DNA from: Bacteroidia bacterium
GTDB lineage: Bacteria; Bacteroidota; Bacteroidia; Chitinophagales; Chitinophagaceae
Reading direction: 5' to 3'
DNA length: 64,000 bases
Assembly: GCA_030429205.1 (NCBI GenBank)
Contig: JAUICZ010000001.1
Coordinates: 982,806-1,046,805 of the forward strand
Below the pieces are notes generated by a model, which did no database searches, was not told the DNA's origin, and saw nothing but the letters and a program-made list of their open reading frames with translations. Positions 35,127 through 45,223 of the stretch are shown here, one piece after another (position 1 is the stretch's first letter; every line of letters begins with the position of its first letter). A program made the translations under genes and the position numbers.

Positions 35127-35170
35127 CGGTTATAAGTTATTTGTTACCAACGATAAGCTATTTATAACCG
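35127..35170. repeat. Inverted repeat upstream of the adhesin gene
   Basis: Perfect 9-bp arms CGGTTATAA (35127-35135) and TTATAACCG (35162-35170) with a 26-nt middle, ending 81 bp before the adhesin start. It could be an operator for two regulator dimers or a hairpin in the leader RNA. Confidence 0.4.
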
Positions 35171-35251
35171 TCTGTTAAACAAGGTTTTTGTGGTTGGTAT
35201 AAGTTATGTTAATTTTATATACTAACCCTCATCAGCCTGTATAATAACGAT

Positions 35252-38200
35252 ATGAAGCACTCTCTAACAACTCACCTTTTGCCTACACTTGTGTTGCTAT
35301 TAATAGCAACAACAGGTTTTGCGCAGCCTAATGCAAGTTTTACTGCAAATATTACAGAAGGTTGTGCCCCTTTGCTGGTACAGTTTAACTCACATTCAAC
35401 AGTACAAACAGGACATACTCATTCATGGGATTTGGCAGGGACACCATCGTCTAAACCCAACCCCTCAAGAGTATTTTCTACAGCAGGGGTATACACTATT
35501 AAACATGTTGTAACTGGTAGTAATGGTACCAGTACAGAAACAAAAACAAATTATATCACCGTTCACCCAACCCCTTCAGTTAATTTTTCAGGTTCTCCTT
35601 TGATAGGATGTCCTCCTCTGACAGTACAGTTTACAGATAACAGTACATTAGGTACGCCGGGGGCAGGTAGTTATAAATGGACATTCATAAATGCACCTAC
35701 ATCAACAGCAAAAAATCCTACAAATACATATACATATGGCCCTTTAGATGTATCGTTAACAGTGACCAATAGTGAAGGCTGCTCGAAAACACTCACTAAG
35801 CAAAAATATGTAGACGTTTATCCTACACCTACAGTTAGCTTTTCAGCTAACAAAACTGATTTTTGCCACACGGCCGGCACGGTCAACTTTACGTCAACTA
35901 TATCAGGCTCTGTTTCATCATATTTATGGGATTTTGGAGATGGGGTAGGCACCAGTACTGCCGCAAACCCGACATACACTTACTCCGGTAACGGACCTAT
36001 CCAGTATACGGTTAAGTTAACGGTCACAGATAACAACGGTTGTAAAACAGTGCATGAAAAACAGAATTATATAAAAGTACATAAGCCAGATGCTCAATTT
36101 ACAGCCCCGGCACAGGCATGTGTAGGTACGAGTGTAAGTTTTACAAACACATCACCTCCGACACCTAATGGTCAATATTGGAATATGGGGGATGGTTCTG
36201 CTGTTAAAACATCACCTAATCCAAGCCATATTTTCTATAGCCCGGGTACATATACAGTAACATTGATAACTGTTTATGGCGGCTGTCTGGACTCAATAAA
36301 AAAGCAAATTAAGATCCTTCCTCAACCGAATATAGACTTCTTTAAGGATCCGGATACATTATGCCCTGCACCGCAAACGGTAAACTTCGAGACTTATGAT
36401 CAATCATTAACTACGTTTGCCTGGAACTTCGGTAACCCTATTGGTGTAGGTAATACAAGTACGCTGAAGAAACCTTCTCACACTTACGGACAAAATGGAA
36501 TTTATAATGTGACTTTGATAGCCGGTGATGCAAATGGTTGTAAAGATACATTGACGAAAGTGGCATTTGTAAAATTATATCCTTTATATCTGGATGCTAC
36601 AGCTGATAAAACAGAAGGTTGTGTACCGTTAACTATCAAATTTGATACAAGAGTATTAAGAGATACAATGCCCCCTATTTTCTATCCATATCCGGTAGCA
36701 AAATATAAGTGGGAATTTGATAACGGTGATACGTCTAATTTAAAGAACCCTATTTATACTTTTACAGATACAGGTATCTACAAAGTGAAGCTAACGATTA
36801 CAACTGTACAGGGGTGTACAGAAGTAGATTCGCTTACCATCAGAGTTGGTGCGAAACCAAATGCTAGTTTTACCGCAGCTCCACTTGTTGTATGTAATAA
36901 GGAACGTGTATACTTTACAAACTTTAGTACAGGTTATTCTCCATTGAATACTCGTTGGACATTTGGTGATGGTGCTGATGCTAACTCGTATCATACTAAC
37001 CACTATTACATATGGCCCGGTAAATACACTGTTAGACTCACTATGTCTCATTATGGTTGTAAAGACGTCATGGAAAAGGTAGAGTACATTACAGTTTTAG
37101 AACCGGGTTCTGAGTTTGAGGTGCGGCCGGATTGTATTAATCCGTTGAAGGTTATAACGAAAAATGAGTCGCTGGGGGATAGCTCGAGAACTTGGTATTG
37201 GGGAGATGGAATGACTGATACAGCTTATGAGCCTACGCACACTTACACTACTGCCGGAACGTATAACATAATGCTCGTAGTTAGTAACCCATCAACCGGT
37301 TGTTCTGATACAATGATACATCCTGTATATGCAGGGCCAAATCCACCTGAAATAATAGCAGATAAAACAACAATGTGTGCAGGAGACACCGTTAAGTTTA
37401 ATGCTTATATGTCAAAAGATACCAGCTGGGCGAGGTTTAAAATTTACGTCAATAACGCAATTATTATAGACACTTCAGATGTGTTTGCTACATATTATTA
37501 TAAGTTTCAGCATGCAGGTTATTACACTATTAAGCTGGTAGCAGAGCAGGATAGCTGTGTAGACTCTGTTGTGAAAAACAGTTGGATACATGTGTCAAAA
37601 CCAGACGCAGGTTTTAGTGTTGATACTAACATTGGCTGTACGCCGCACACCTTCTATTTTACAGATACTTCAAAAGTAGTGCCGTCAGGTGGTACTACTA
37701 TTGCTTCCCGGTTCTGGCATTTTGGTTCGGGGTTATATGATACTGTTAGAACAGCAAAAGACACCGCATCATGGCACTATTCAAATACAGGAGACTATTC
37801 AGTATCGTTAATAGTAGAAGATGCATTAGGTTGTAAAGATACTGCCGAGTACAAAGACTATATTTCTGTACTGAAACCTGTAGCGCAATTCTCTGTAGCC
37901 AACGTTGTATGTGTATGGGACAATGTCCCTTTCACAAATACTTCTATTAACGGAGATACTTATTTCTGGGACTTTGGAGATGGGTTGGGCACCAGTACAC
38001 AGAAAGATCCTCAATACCCTTACAAAGCAAAAGGGTCATTTAACCCTACATTGATTGTTACCGATGCTAAGGGATGTAAGGATACTACCACATTTAATTC
38101 TATTGTAGCTACTAAGCCGGATGCAGGTTTTACGGCTAGTGATTCAATGTCTGTATGTCCGAATATGTTTGTACAGTTTACTAATACATCTGTAAATGCA

Positions 38201-39844
38201 AAAAGGTATCGTTGGAATTTCGATAACGGTAATACTTCAACGTTTAGGGATCCTTCTGTAATATTTAATACGCCTAAAGACTATAATGTGCAACTTGTGG
38301 CTATCGATAGCCTTGGCTGTACAGATACCTCTACTAAACGAATACAGGTATTAGGATATGCAGGGGCGTTCTCTTATACCCCTTTAAAAGGTTGTGTACC
38401 GCTAAAAGTGAACTTTAATTCAAATGTTCTGGGGCAAGTACCATCAATGATATGGGATTTTGGAGACGGTACAACTCAACAAGCTGCAGGTGGACAACAA
38501 TCAATTACATATACATATACAACTCCGGGTAAGTATGTGCCGCAAATGGTATTTAACGACGGATTGGGTTGTAATACAAATAGTGGAGGCGTAGATACAA
38601 TAGAGGTTGATAATGTTAATGCAGATTATACAGTAGAGCCACCATGTCAGTTTACCAGTGTTAAGTTTAATAATACCTCAAGTAGTTTTTTAACTACAAT
38701 AACGAGCAATTATTGGGAGTTCCACGACGCTAATTTTTCTGCTTTGACCAGCCCGACTAAAAAGTATGGTCCTGCAGGTAAATACTATGTTCTATTGGTA
38801 GTCAAAAATGGAAATGGTTGTGTAGATACATTGGAACGTAACATAACAATTCATGAACCAATGGAGGTTTATGCCGGAGATGATACCATAAAATGTTTGA
38901 ACGATAGTGTGCAGCTGTCTCCTGCAGGTGGCGTGTCATACGTATGGTCGCCGGCTACAGATTTGTCTTGTGCAAATTGCGCTAACCCATATGCGTTCAA
39001 TAAAACGAAAACAACATTTAATGTTATCAGTACAGACATAAACGGATGTCATGATACAGATGATGTGGTTATTGATAATAAAACGCATGTAACAAGTGTT
39101 GTAGGTAATGGTGGTGAGATATGTGAAGGGGACGAATTTGTATTGAATGTTTCCGGTGGTCAAACATATTTATGGACTCCGGAAGGTTCTTTAAATAATA
39201 ATACCGGTACCAGTCCGGTTGCATCCCCTGTGGTAACAACAGAGTATCGTGTAGTTGCTTATGAGGGTAGCTGTATCCCTGATACAAATAACGTTGACGT
39301 TATAGTTCATCCTAAACCTGAATTGACAGTAAGAGGAGAACAAACAATAGTGGCGGGTAATACTGCAGATCTATTGGCTTCGGGTGAGCATATAGTCCGC
39401 TTTTTATGGTCGCCATCAGAAACATTAAACTGCTTCGATTGTTCTGCGCCGGTAGCAGACCCAATGAAAACCACTAAATATCGAGTAATTGTATTTACCG
39501 ATTTTGAATGTACAGATACAGGCGAAGTGACGGTAAATGTACTATGCGATAAGAGCCAAGTATTTATACCTAATACCTTTACGCCTAACGGAGATGGAGT
39601 GAACGACATTTTCTATATAAGAGGTGCAGGTATTCCTAGAATTAAATCTTTCAGGGTATATAACCGTTGGGGAGAAGTAATGTTTGAACGTTCGAACGTG
39701 AATGTGAATGATAAGCAAGACGGTTGGGATGGTACTTATGGTGGTAATGTATTGCCTCCTGACGTTTACGTGTACACAGTTGAAGCGTTTTGTGAGAATG
39801 GTGACCTATTAAAATGGAAAGGTGATGTAACGATCATCAGATAA
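35252..39844 (+). CDS. PKD-repeat surface adhesin with type B T9SS sorting domain
   Basis: Protein of 1530 aa with a signal peptide (cleavage near GFAQP). From about 25 to 1210 it is a chain of roughly a dozen or more PKD-like domains of about 85-95 residues, each with a variant of WDFGDG and a YTVxLxVxDxxGC ending; two Ig-like domains with SPATDLSCANCANP-type motifs (about 1225-1430) follow. The C-terminal 95 residues (PNTFTPNGDGVNDIFYIRG ... DGWDGTYGG) are the gliding-motility-associated CTD that sends proteins through T9SS as type B cargo. It should be a secreted or surface-bound adhesin. The PorP/SprF-type gene follows by 7 bp. Confidence 0.93.
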   Translation: MKHSLTTHLLPTLVLLLIATTGFAQPNASFTANITEGCAPLLVQFNSHSTVQTGHTHSWDLAGTPSSKPNPSRVFSTAGVYTIKHVVTGSNGTSTETKTNYITVHPTPSVNFSGSPLIGCPPLTVQFTDNSTLGTPGAGSYKWTFINAPTSTAKNPTNTYTYGPLDVSLTVTNSEGCSKTLTKQKYVDVYPTPTVSFSANKTDFCHTAGTVNFTSTISGSVSSYLWDFGDGVGTSTAANPTYTYSGNGPIQYTVKLTVTDNNGCKTVHEKQNYIKVHKPDAQFTAPAQACVGTSVSFTNTSPPTPNGQYWNMGDGSAVKTSPNPSHIFYSPGTYTVTLITVYGGCLDSIKKQIKILPQPNIDFFKDPDTLCPAPQTVNFETYDQSLTTFAWNFGNPIGVGNTSTLKKPSHTYGQNGIYNVTLIAGDANGCKDTLTKVAFVKLYPLYLDATADKTEGCVPLTIKFDTRVLRDTMPPIFYPYPVAKYKWEFDNGDTSNLKNPIYTFTDTGIYKVKLTITTVQGCTEVDSLTIRVGAKPNASFTAAPLVVCNKERVYFTNFSTGYSPLNTRWTFGDGADANSYHTNHYYIWPGKYTVRLTMSHYGCKDVMEKVEYITVLEPGSEFEVRPDCINPLKVITKNESLGDSSRTWYWGDGMTDTAYEPTHTYTTAGTYNIMLVVSNPSTGCSDTMIHPVYAGPNPPEIIADKTTMCAGDTVKFNAYMSKDTSWARFKIYVNNAIIIDTSDVFATYYYKFQHAGYYTIKLVAEQDSCVDSVVKNSWIHVSKPDAGFSVDTNIGCTPHTFYFTDTSKVVPSGGTTIASRFWHFGSGLYDTVRTAKDTASWHYSNTGDYSVSLIVEDALGCKDTAEYKDYISVLKPVAQFSVANVVCVWDNVPFTNTSINGDTYFWDFGDGLGTSTQKDPQYPYKAKGSFNPTLIVTDAKGCKDTTTFNSIVATKPDAGFTASDSMSVCPNMFVQFTNTSVNAKRYRWNFDNGNTSTFRDPSVIFNTPKDYNVQLVAIDSLGCTDTSTKRIQVLGYAGAFSYTPLKGCVPLKVNFNSNVLGQVPSMIWDFGDGTTQQAAGGQQSITYTYTTPGKYVPQMVFNDGLGCNTNSGGVDTIEVDNVNADYTVEPPCQFTSVKFNNTSSSFLTTITSNYWEFHDANFSALTSPTKKYGPAGKYYVLLVVKNGNGCVDTLERNITIHEPMEVYAGDDTIKCLNDSVQLSPAGGVSYVWSPATDLSCANCANPYAFNKTKTTFNVISTDINGCHDTDDVVIDNKTHVTSVVGNGGEICEGDEFVLNVSGGQTYLWTPEGSLNNNTGTSPVASPVVTTEYRVVAYEGSCIPDTNNVDVIVHPKPELTVRGEQTIVAGNTADLLASGEHIVRFLWSPSETLNCFDCSAPVADPMKTTKYRVIVFTDFECTDTGEVTVNVLCDKSQVFIPNTFTPNGDGVNDIFYIRGAGIPRIKSFRVYNRWGEVMFERSNVNVNDKQDGWDGTYGGNVLPPDVYVYTVEAFCENGDLLKWKGDVTIIR

Positions 39845-39851
39845 TAATACT

Positions 39852-40892
39852 ATGAATAAACTTTTGAGGAATATACTATTAAGTGTTTTTGTGTTAGGGT
39901 GTAGCACCGCCGTTGCACAAGACATTCACTTTTCTCAATTTTACGAGACCTCTATACTTAGAAACCCTTCTCTTACCGGTATTTTTACGGGCGATTATAA
40001 AGTTGGTATCACTTATAGAAATCAATGGAGTAGCATAAGTAAACCTTTCCAAACCGGTTTGGTTACTGCTGAAACAAGGATACCACTGAATGGTGATGCC
40101 GGTGACTTTATCAGCGCGGGTTTACTGGCGTATTACGACAAGGCCGGTAGTATTAACATGCAAACCCTTACTGTGTATCCGGCAGTGAATTATAATAAGT
40201 CGCTGGGTGGTAATAAGAATACATTCTTGTCTGTTGGTTTTACAGGTGGGTTCATTCAGCGCAGCTTTGACCCTTCTAAGGCAACGTTTGATAATCAGTA
40301 CCAGAACGATAGGTTCGACCCTGCTAATCCTACAGGGGAGGTTTTTCAAGATCCGAGTTTTACGCAGTGGGACATGGGGGCAGGCTTCAGTTTAAACAGT
40401 AGTGCGGGCGAGAACAATAATATTAACTACATTATAGGTTTTTCTGGCTATCACTTTTCAAGACCCAATTATTCCTTTTTTAACGACAGGAATATTAATA
40501 CCGATATTCGCTGGAACGGGAATGCCGGTATGAACGTAAAGATGAGTGAAAAGTTTAGTTATCAGCTTCATGCAAACTATACTAATCAGGGTAGTTATAA
40601 TGAAGTGATTGCCGGTGGTTTAGTTGGTTGGAATAAAATGAACCCATCATCAAGTACTGTTCTTTTTGCCATTTACGGAGGTGCTTTTTACAGGTTGAAC
40701 GATGCGGTGATACCTACTTTAAAAGTGGTATATCAGGGTTACTCTTTTGGATTTAGCTACGATGTGAATGCATCATCATTAAGTAATACCAGTAACCTTC
40801 GTGGCGGCTGGGAGCTGACCATATTTAAAACAGGGCTGTTCCGAGATCCTAAATTTGAACAAAGCCGTACGCTTTGTCCGAACTTTTTTTAA
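39852..40892 (+). CDS. PorP/SprF-family T9SS outer-membrane protein
   Basis: Protein of 346 aa with a signal peptide (cleavage near AVAQD). The mature start DIHFSQFYETSILRNPSLTGIF is the PorP/SprF signature, and the rest is a 14-strand-like barrel pattern. Members next to type B cargo genes help to attach or export that cargo at the surface. The 7-bp gap to the adhesin gene makes co-transcription near certain. It ends 9 bp from the convergent LytTR regulator gene. Confidence 0.92.
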   Translation: MNKLLRNILLSVFVLGCSTAVAQDIHFSQFYETSILRNPSLTGIFTGDYKVGITYRNQWSSISKPFQTGLVTAETRIPLNGDAGDFISAGLLAYYDKAGSINMQTLTVYPAVNYNKSLGGNKNTFLSVGFTGGFIQRSFDPSKATFDNQYQNDRFDPANPTGEVFQDPSFTQWDMGAGFSLNSSAGENNNINYIIGFSGYHFSRPNYSFFNDRNINTDIRWNGNAGMNVKMSEKFSYQLHANYTNQGSYNEVIAGGLVGWNKMNPSSSTVLFAIYGGAFYRLNDAVIPTLKVVYQGYSFGFSYDVNASSLSNTSNLRGGWELTIFKTGLFRDPKFEQSRTLCPNFF

Positions 40893-40901
40893 AAACGCAG
40901 G

Positions 40902-41645
40902 TTAAATGCTAAATAGAGCTAAAAATTCTTTTTTCTTTCTTCTGGCGAGAGGTATCTCCGTATTGTCTGATAAAGTGATGTAATTACCGTCTCCTCTATG
41001 GTATGATTTAATGTGTGTCAGGTTAATAATATAAGAGTGATGCACTCTGAAAAACATCTTCTCAGAAAGGGTTGTTTCATATTCTTTTAAAGAATAGCTA
41101 CTTGTATGCTTTTTCCCATTCAAACATATCACCTCTGTGTATGCACCTTTTGCAGCCAGATAGATAATTTCGTTTTTGTCAACAAAACTATGACCTGTTA
41201 ATGTCGGAATTGCCAGTTTGCTACATTGGGACAAAGCACTTGTGTCTGTTAGTTGTTTTCTTAAATGGTTGAAGTTTTCTTTTTTATGAATCTTATTTAT
41301 AGCCTTAGAAGTTGCTTGTTGCAACTCTATAATGTTTATTGGTTTTAGTATATAGTCCAGTGCTTCTGATTTTATGGCCTGTATTGCATATTCATTGTGT
41401 GCAGTTGTAAAAATTACTTCAAAATCTTTGTGTTGTACAGACTCTAAAACTTCGAAGCCATTACCGTCAGGCATTGATATGTCGAGGAAAACTAATTCAG
41501 GCTTTACTTCTTCTATCAGTTTAATGCCACTTTCTTTGCTGTCTGCTACACCTGTTATTGATATGCCTTTTGTATACCGTTCAATAAGGACCTGTAATAT
41601 TGTACGGCTTTTAGTCTCATCTTCAATTATTATGGAGTTGATCAT
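40902..41645 (-). CDS. LytTR-type response regulator
   Basis: Protein of 247 aa. The receiver domain (1-120) has the phospho-acceptor Asp in VFLDISMPDGNGF (about 55), the acidic IIEDE pair at the N-terminus, Thr in FTTAHNEYAI and Lys in ILKPI. The C-terminal LytTR DNA-binding domain (about 145-245) has IIYLAAKGAYTEVICLNGKKH, FFRVHHSYIINLTHIKSY and IPLARRKK. LytTR regulators bind tandem direct repeats about 21-22 bp apart. The kinase gene is 4 bp upstream, so this is its cognate partner. Convergent with the adhesin-PorP unit. Confidence 0.93.
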   Translation of the reverse strand: MINSIIIEDETKSRTILQVLIERYTKGISITGVADSKESGIKLIEEVKPELVFLDISMPDGNGFEVLESVQHKDFEVIFTTAHNEYAIQAIKSEALDYILKPINIIELQQATSKAINKIHKKENFNHLRKQLTDTSALSQCSKLAIPTLTGHSFVDKNEIIYLAAKGAYTEVICLNGKKHTSSYSLKEYETTLSEKMFFRVHHSYIINLTHIKSYHRGDGNYITLSDNTEIPLARRKKKEFLALFSI

Positions 41646-41649
41646 AGCG

Positions 41650-44600
41650 TTAGTTTTTATGAATATTGACAGGGATTTTTATGGTCACCGTTGTTCCTTT
41701 TAATGGGGAGTTCTTGTCAATGATATGCATACTTATAGGTTTGCTTCCCATATTGTTATATGTTTTTATTCTATCTTCTATCAATTGTAGCCCCCTTGAA
41801 ATGTAGCTATCATACTGTTTGTTCTTGATGCTTTTAGCAGCCTCACGGCCTATCCCATTGTCGTCAATAATGCACTCAATGTAACCGTTGTTCGTTTTTT
41901 TGAAGCAGATCTTTACCAAGCCTTTTTCATTTTTATGTGCAATGCCATGTTTAATGGCATTTTCTATAAAAGGTTGCACTAATAATGAAGGCATTTCTAT
42001 CAGATCAGTTTGTAAGCTTTCATCAACTTCTATTTCATAGTTCATCTTGTCTTCAAAACGTAGTTTCTCAAACGATAAATAAAGAGATAGTAGTTTTATC
42101 TCATTCTTTAAAAGGATAAATTTATTTGTTGATGACTCTAAGAATAAACGCATTAAATATGCTAATTGGGTAAGGTATTGATTGGCTTCTTCAACATCAT
42201 GATTGATGATAAAATGCTGAATAGAATTGATGGTGTTGAAAACAAAATGAGGGTTCATTTGAGACTGTAATGCCGTTAGCTCAAGTTCAGCAATTTTTTT
42301 CTGAATGGTTGCATGTTTTCGTACTCGTTTTATAGCTCTTTGGAAGTAGTTTCTAATTGCTAATGTAATAATGATGAGTAGAACGGGTATGACGATGATC
42401 CAAAACAGGGGCCTTTGCCAAAAAGCAGGTTTGATATAGATATTAACTTCAGTAGAGGGAGACCACAATATCTTATCGGTACTTGCCTGTACAATAAGAT
42501 TGTAATTCCCCTGAGGTACATTTGTAAGTATTATATTAGTCTGTTTTTTTGAAAGGTATGTCCAGCTCTGGTTACTCTTGTCTGACTTGTATCTGTACCA
42601 TACATTTTGTTGTGAATAGTTAGGGTAGGCGCAACCTATTTCAAGGTTGTTTTGTTGTCTTTCTAAACAGACTGCAGAGTGCTTATATACATCTTGTATA
42701 AAACTTTCTCCCGAAGCAATAAAAGAAGTTATGAGTACAGGTATCTTTTTATCAGTGGCGGATTTATTTGTTTTCCCGGGATCAAAAGATATCATTCCCG
42801 ATTTAGTACCCAGGAAAATACGCCCTTCAGCGTCAGTTGATTTAACATTGAAGTTGAAATCGTTACTGATCAAGCCATCTTTTTCTGTGAAATGCAGAAT
42901 CCTGTTATCGCAATATTTGTATAACCCTTTTACAGTGCTAAGCCATAAGTTGTCATATTTATCCACTACTACAGAGGATATGACTTTCTCACTGATGCCT
43001 TTAACAGCCTTTATTTTAGTTGTCGTTAAAGAAAGTTTATATAGCCCGTCTCCTGTAGTGCCTATATATAAATCATTTCCTTTTTGGGCAATGCTCCATA
43101 CTCTAATTTGTGTTGGTGAAGCGTTGTCAATCTTTTTAAATACTTGCTTTTGTTCTGTACTGTTCGCTTTTGTATAATACAAGCCATTGTCAGTGCCTAT
43201 CCATATTGTACCAAAACTATCCTCATAGATCGTCCATATACTATTGCTATTCAAACCGCAACTATCTTCGGTTGTATATCGATTGAGCATATTTTTCTTA
43301 CTGTCCCATATGTATAATCCACTTGTACCGGTACCTATCCATAAACGATCGGCTGCGTCTTTATGTAATGACCAAACAAGGTAAATACCTGAGAGGACAT
43401 TGGGCATATAAAGAGAAAAATAATTGCTTTGTTTAACGAATAGTCCAGATTCACCACCTGCTATGATTTGATTATTGTTTTCTAAAAAACAATTAATTGT
43501 ATAGTTACTTATCAAAGATTGGTTTGCAATTTTTAATGGATACACTCCTTCCAACGTGTATTTATTACTGAGCTCATTGAATGCCAGCTTATTGATTGTA
43601 CCTTGCTTAAAACCAGTCCAGATAAAGCCTTGTTTGTCCTGATAAATAGCTCGAACATAGTTGTTAGTTAACTTTCCTTTTTTATATGCAGTGGAGTATT
43701 TGGAGAATTGACTCTTGTTTTTATTTACTTTCAATAATCCTGAAACAGTGCCCATCCAAAAAGTTCCGGTATTATCTTCAATAAAAGAGTTTGCGGCATC
43801 ATTAGAATATGCTATATGGTCGCTTATTGTAAAGCTGTCTATAGTATTGGCAGATGTATTCAGTTCATATATACGTTCCAGATCTGTATAGTATATAAAG
43901 TCTGATTTGTGAGAAGAGGCAACTTTATAATAGGCGATATTGCCAAAATTTTGCGTTATACTTCTTTTCTGAAAACGAATGGTTGTATCATATGTAATTT
44001 TACCCAGTCCTGTCCAATCAATAAAATAAAGATCACCGTATCGGTCTTCAACATAATCTACTGCATTATTTAAAATCCCAGGTATTGGTGTGATCTCTTT
44101 ACTTTTTAGATCAAATACATATACTTTGCTTTTTGTACATACGACCAGACCGTCATCACAATAGGCAAGTGCATCTATGCTTTCATCGCAAATAGTATAA
44201 TGCTTTGTAATATCGTTATCAGGATCAATCAGCCCGATTTTGCCATCTGAATAGCCTACCCATATGTTATTTTCGATAGCCTTAAAACAGTTCACTCTTG
44301 TATTATGAGATGAAGGGTAGCGTTTGAATTTTTGTTCTTTTCTAACAAAACAACTAATTAAACCACCCCAACTGCCTACCCATATATTTTTATTGTCATC
44401 TTCGTAAATACTACCTATGGCATGTACCCAGTTATTACTTTTTTGTCTGAATACTGAGTTGTGTGTTTTGAATGAATTTCCATCATAAATGCATAGCCCG
44501 TTGTAGGTGCCTACCCAAAGTAATCCATAACTATCCTGATATACTTCCAGAACATTATTATGAGGTAGTCCGTCTTCTGTAGTAAACAATACATAGTCAT

Positions 44601-44673
44601 AACCAATGCTTTGGGCAGTAGAGTTCAGGCTGGGAAAGCTGATAAGTATAACGAGTGCAATGCGTGCAATCAT
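41650..44673 (-). CDS. Propeller-type LytS-like sensor histidine kinase
   Basis: Protein of 1007 aa from MIARIALVIL (signal peptide ending near STAQS; 7 more codons are possible upstream). The periplasmic part (about 25-690) is a two-bladed-propeller array of Reg_prop repeats (DSYGLLWVGTYNGLCIYDG type), then a Y_Y_Y domain (about 690-765, VWYRYKSD, SWTYLS), one TM (about 775-795), a coiled linker and a His_kinase domain of the LytS type: QMNPHFVFNTINSIQ with the phospho-His, QPFIENAIKHG (N box) and DDNGIGRE (G box). Such kinases often sense polysaccharide fragments in Bacteroidota, but here the ligand is unknown. Confidence 0.93.
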   Translation of the reverse strand: MIARIALVILISFPSLNSTAQSIGYDYVLFTTEDGLPHNNVLEVYQDSYGLLWVGTYNGLCIYDGNSFKTHNSVFRQKSNNWVHAIGSIYEDDNKNIWVGSWGGLISCFVRKEQKFKRYPSSHNTRVNCFKAIENNIWVGYSDGKIGLIDPDNDITKHYTICDESIDALAYCDDGLVVCTKSKVYVFDLKSKEITPIPGILNNAVDYVEDRYGDLYFIDWTGLGKITYDTTIRFQKRSITQNFGNIAYYKVASSHKSDFIYYTDLERIYELNTSANTIDSFTISDHIAYSNDAANSFIEDNTGTFWMGTVSGLLKVNKNKSQFSKYSTAYKKGKLTNNYVRAIYQDKQGFIWTGFKQGTINKLAFNELSNKYTLEGVYPLKIANQSLISNYTINCFLENNNQIIAGGESGLFVKQSNYFSLYMPNVLSGIYLVWSLHKDAADRLWIGTGTSGLYIWDSKKNMLNRYTTEDSCGLNSNSIWTIYEDSFGTIWIGTDNGLYYTKANSTEQKQVFKKIDNASPTQIRVWSIAQKGNDLYIGTTGDGLYKLSLTTTKIKAVKGISEKVISSVVVDKYDNLWLSTVKGLYKYCDNRILHFTEKDGLISNDFNFNVKSTDAEGRIFLGTKSGMISFDPGKTNKSATDKKIPVLITSFIASGESFIQDVYKHSAVCLERQQNNLEIGCAYPNYSQQNVWYRYKSDKSNQSWTYLSKKQTNIILTNVPQGNYNLIVQASTDKILWSPSTEVNIYIKPAFWQRPLFWIIVIPVLLIIITLAIRNYFQRAIKRVRKHATIQKKIAELELTALQSQMNPHFVFNTINSIQHFIINHDVEEANQYLTQLAYLMRLFLESSTNKFILLKNEIKLLSLYLSFEKLRFEDKMNYEIEVDESLQTDLIEMPSLLVQPFIENAIKHGIAHKNEKGLVKICFKKTNNGYIECIIDDNGIGREAAKSIKNKQYDSYISRGLQLIEDRIKTYNNMGSKPISMHIIDKNSPLKGTTVTIKIPVNIHKN

Positions 44674-44701
44674 ATTTAAATATAAGGTAATCAAGTGTTT
44701 A

Positions 44702-44726
44702 AAGGCTGCTCATATTGAGCAGCCTT
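44702..44726 (-). terminator. Hairpin after the Cys-rich secreted gene, before the kinase
   Basis: A perfect 11-bp stem (AAGGCTGCTCA/TGAGCAGCCTT) with a 3-nt loop, 57 bp downstream of the 44783 stop. The T-run on the minus strand is short (TTT), so termination may be partial and allow some kinase expression by read-through. Confidence 0.55.
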
Positions 44727-44782
44727 AGTTAGTTACCTATACTAAGCAAAATGCAGTATAACTTTATATATAGTATTTTGTT

Positions 44783-45223
44783 TTATGGCTGACAATCAAA
44801 TACTAGTTTATGAGAACCATTTGCAAAGACGTATGTTGCCATTATTTTGTTAGAGATAGTGTTGCAGGCAGCACAATCCGCAACGTTATAATATACACTA
44901 GGACCTCCTGCATAAAAAAGAATCCCGGGGCCGTTAGGGTCTACCAAACGCAAAGCCCATGCACATTGCACAGGGCAATCTCCACCGCCAAGCTGAGGTG
45001 CGCATTCACTTCTTTGTAGGGACCCCGCAAAAAATGGATCTAACCCTTGCTGAAGTCTGCATGGGTTGGGGGTTTCCCATAAAAACTCCAGATCGCAACT
45101 AGATTTATTTTCAATGGTCCAAATACCACAATTAGGATTACAAGGTGGTGGAGAGGTTTGAGCATAAGTGTTGGATGATAAAAAAAACACAAATGCAGTA
45201 ATTAAGAAAAATACATTTTTCAT
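44783..45223 (-). CDS. Cysteine-rich secreted protein, unknown family
   Basis: Protein of 146 aa with a signal peptide (cleavage near TYAQT). The mature 125 residues hold ten Cys (for example PPPCNPNC, SSCDLEF, DCPVQCAW, ADCAACN, FDCQP), which is unusual for a cytoplasmic protein and suggests five disulfides. Many Pro and Gly, no T9SS C-terminal domain, so export should stop in the periplasm or use another route. No family recognised. It lies between groEL and the LytS-like kinase, own terminator downstream. Confidence 0.7.
   Translation of the reverse strand: MKNVFFLITAFVFFLSSNTYAQTSPPPCNPNCGIWTIENKSSCDLEFLWETPNPCRLQQGLDPFFAGSLQRSECAPQLGGGDCPVQCAWALRLVDPNGPGILFYAGGPSVYYNVADCAACNTISNKIMATYVFANGSHKLVFDCQP

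Larger units (their letters stand above)
34671..35251. other. 581-bp non-coding region before the adhesin
   Basis: No credible open frame. It holds the lysA promoter at its left end and several inverted repeats: 34756-34772 (5 bp, TGAAT/ATTCA), 34915-34943 (9-bp stem with one bulge, 10-nt loop), 35044-35062 (7 bp, CTGTTTT/AAAACAG) and 35127-35170 (9 bp, CGGTTATAA/TTATAACCG). No TAnnTTTG box was found ahead of the adhesin, so its promoter may need an activator or another sigma factor. An unannotated small RNA is possible. Confidence 0.5.

Noticed and set aside
35252-39844. PKD repeats as possible DNA-level tandem repeats or a CRISPR-like array
   Set aside because: The repetition is at protein level with divergent codons; no regular identical DNA repeats or spacers.
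42647-43177. 176-aa plus-strand frame inside the sensor kinase gene
   Set aside because: Shadow of the propeller repeats.
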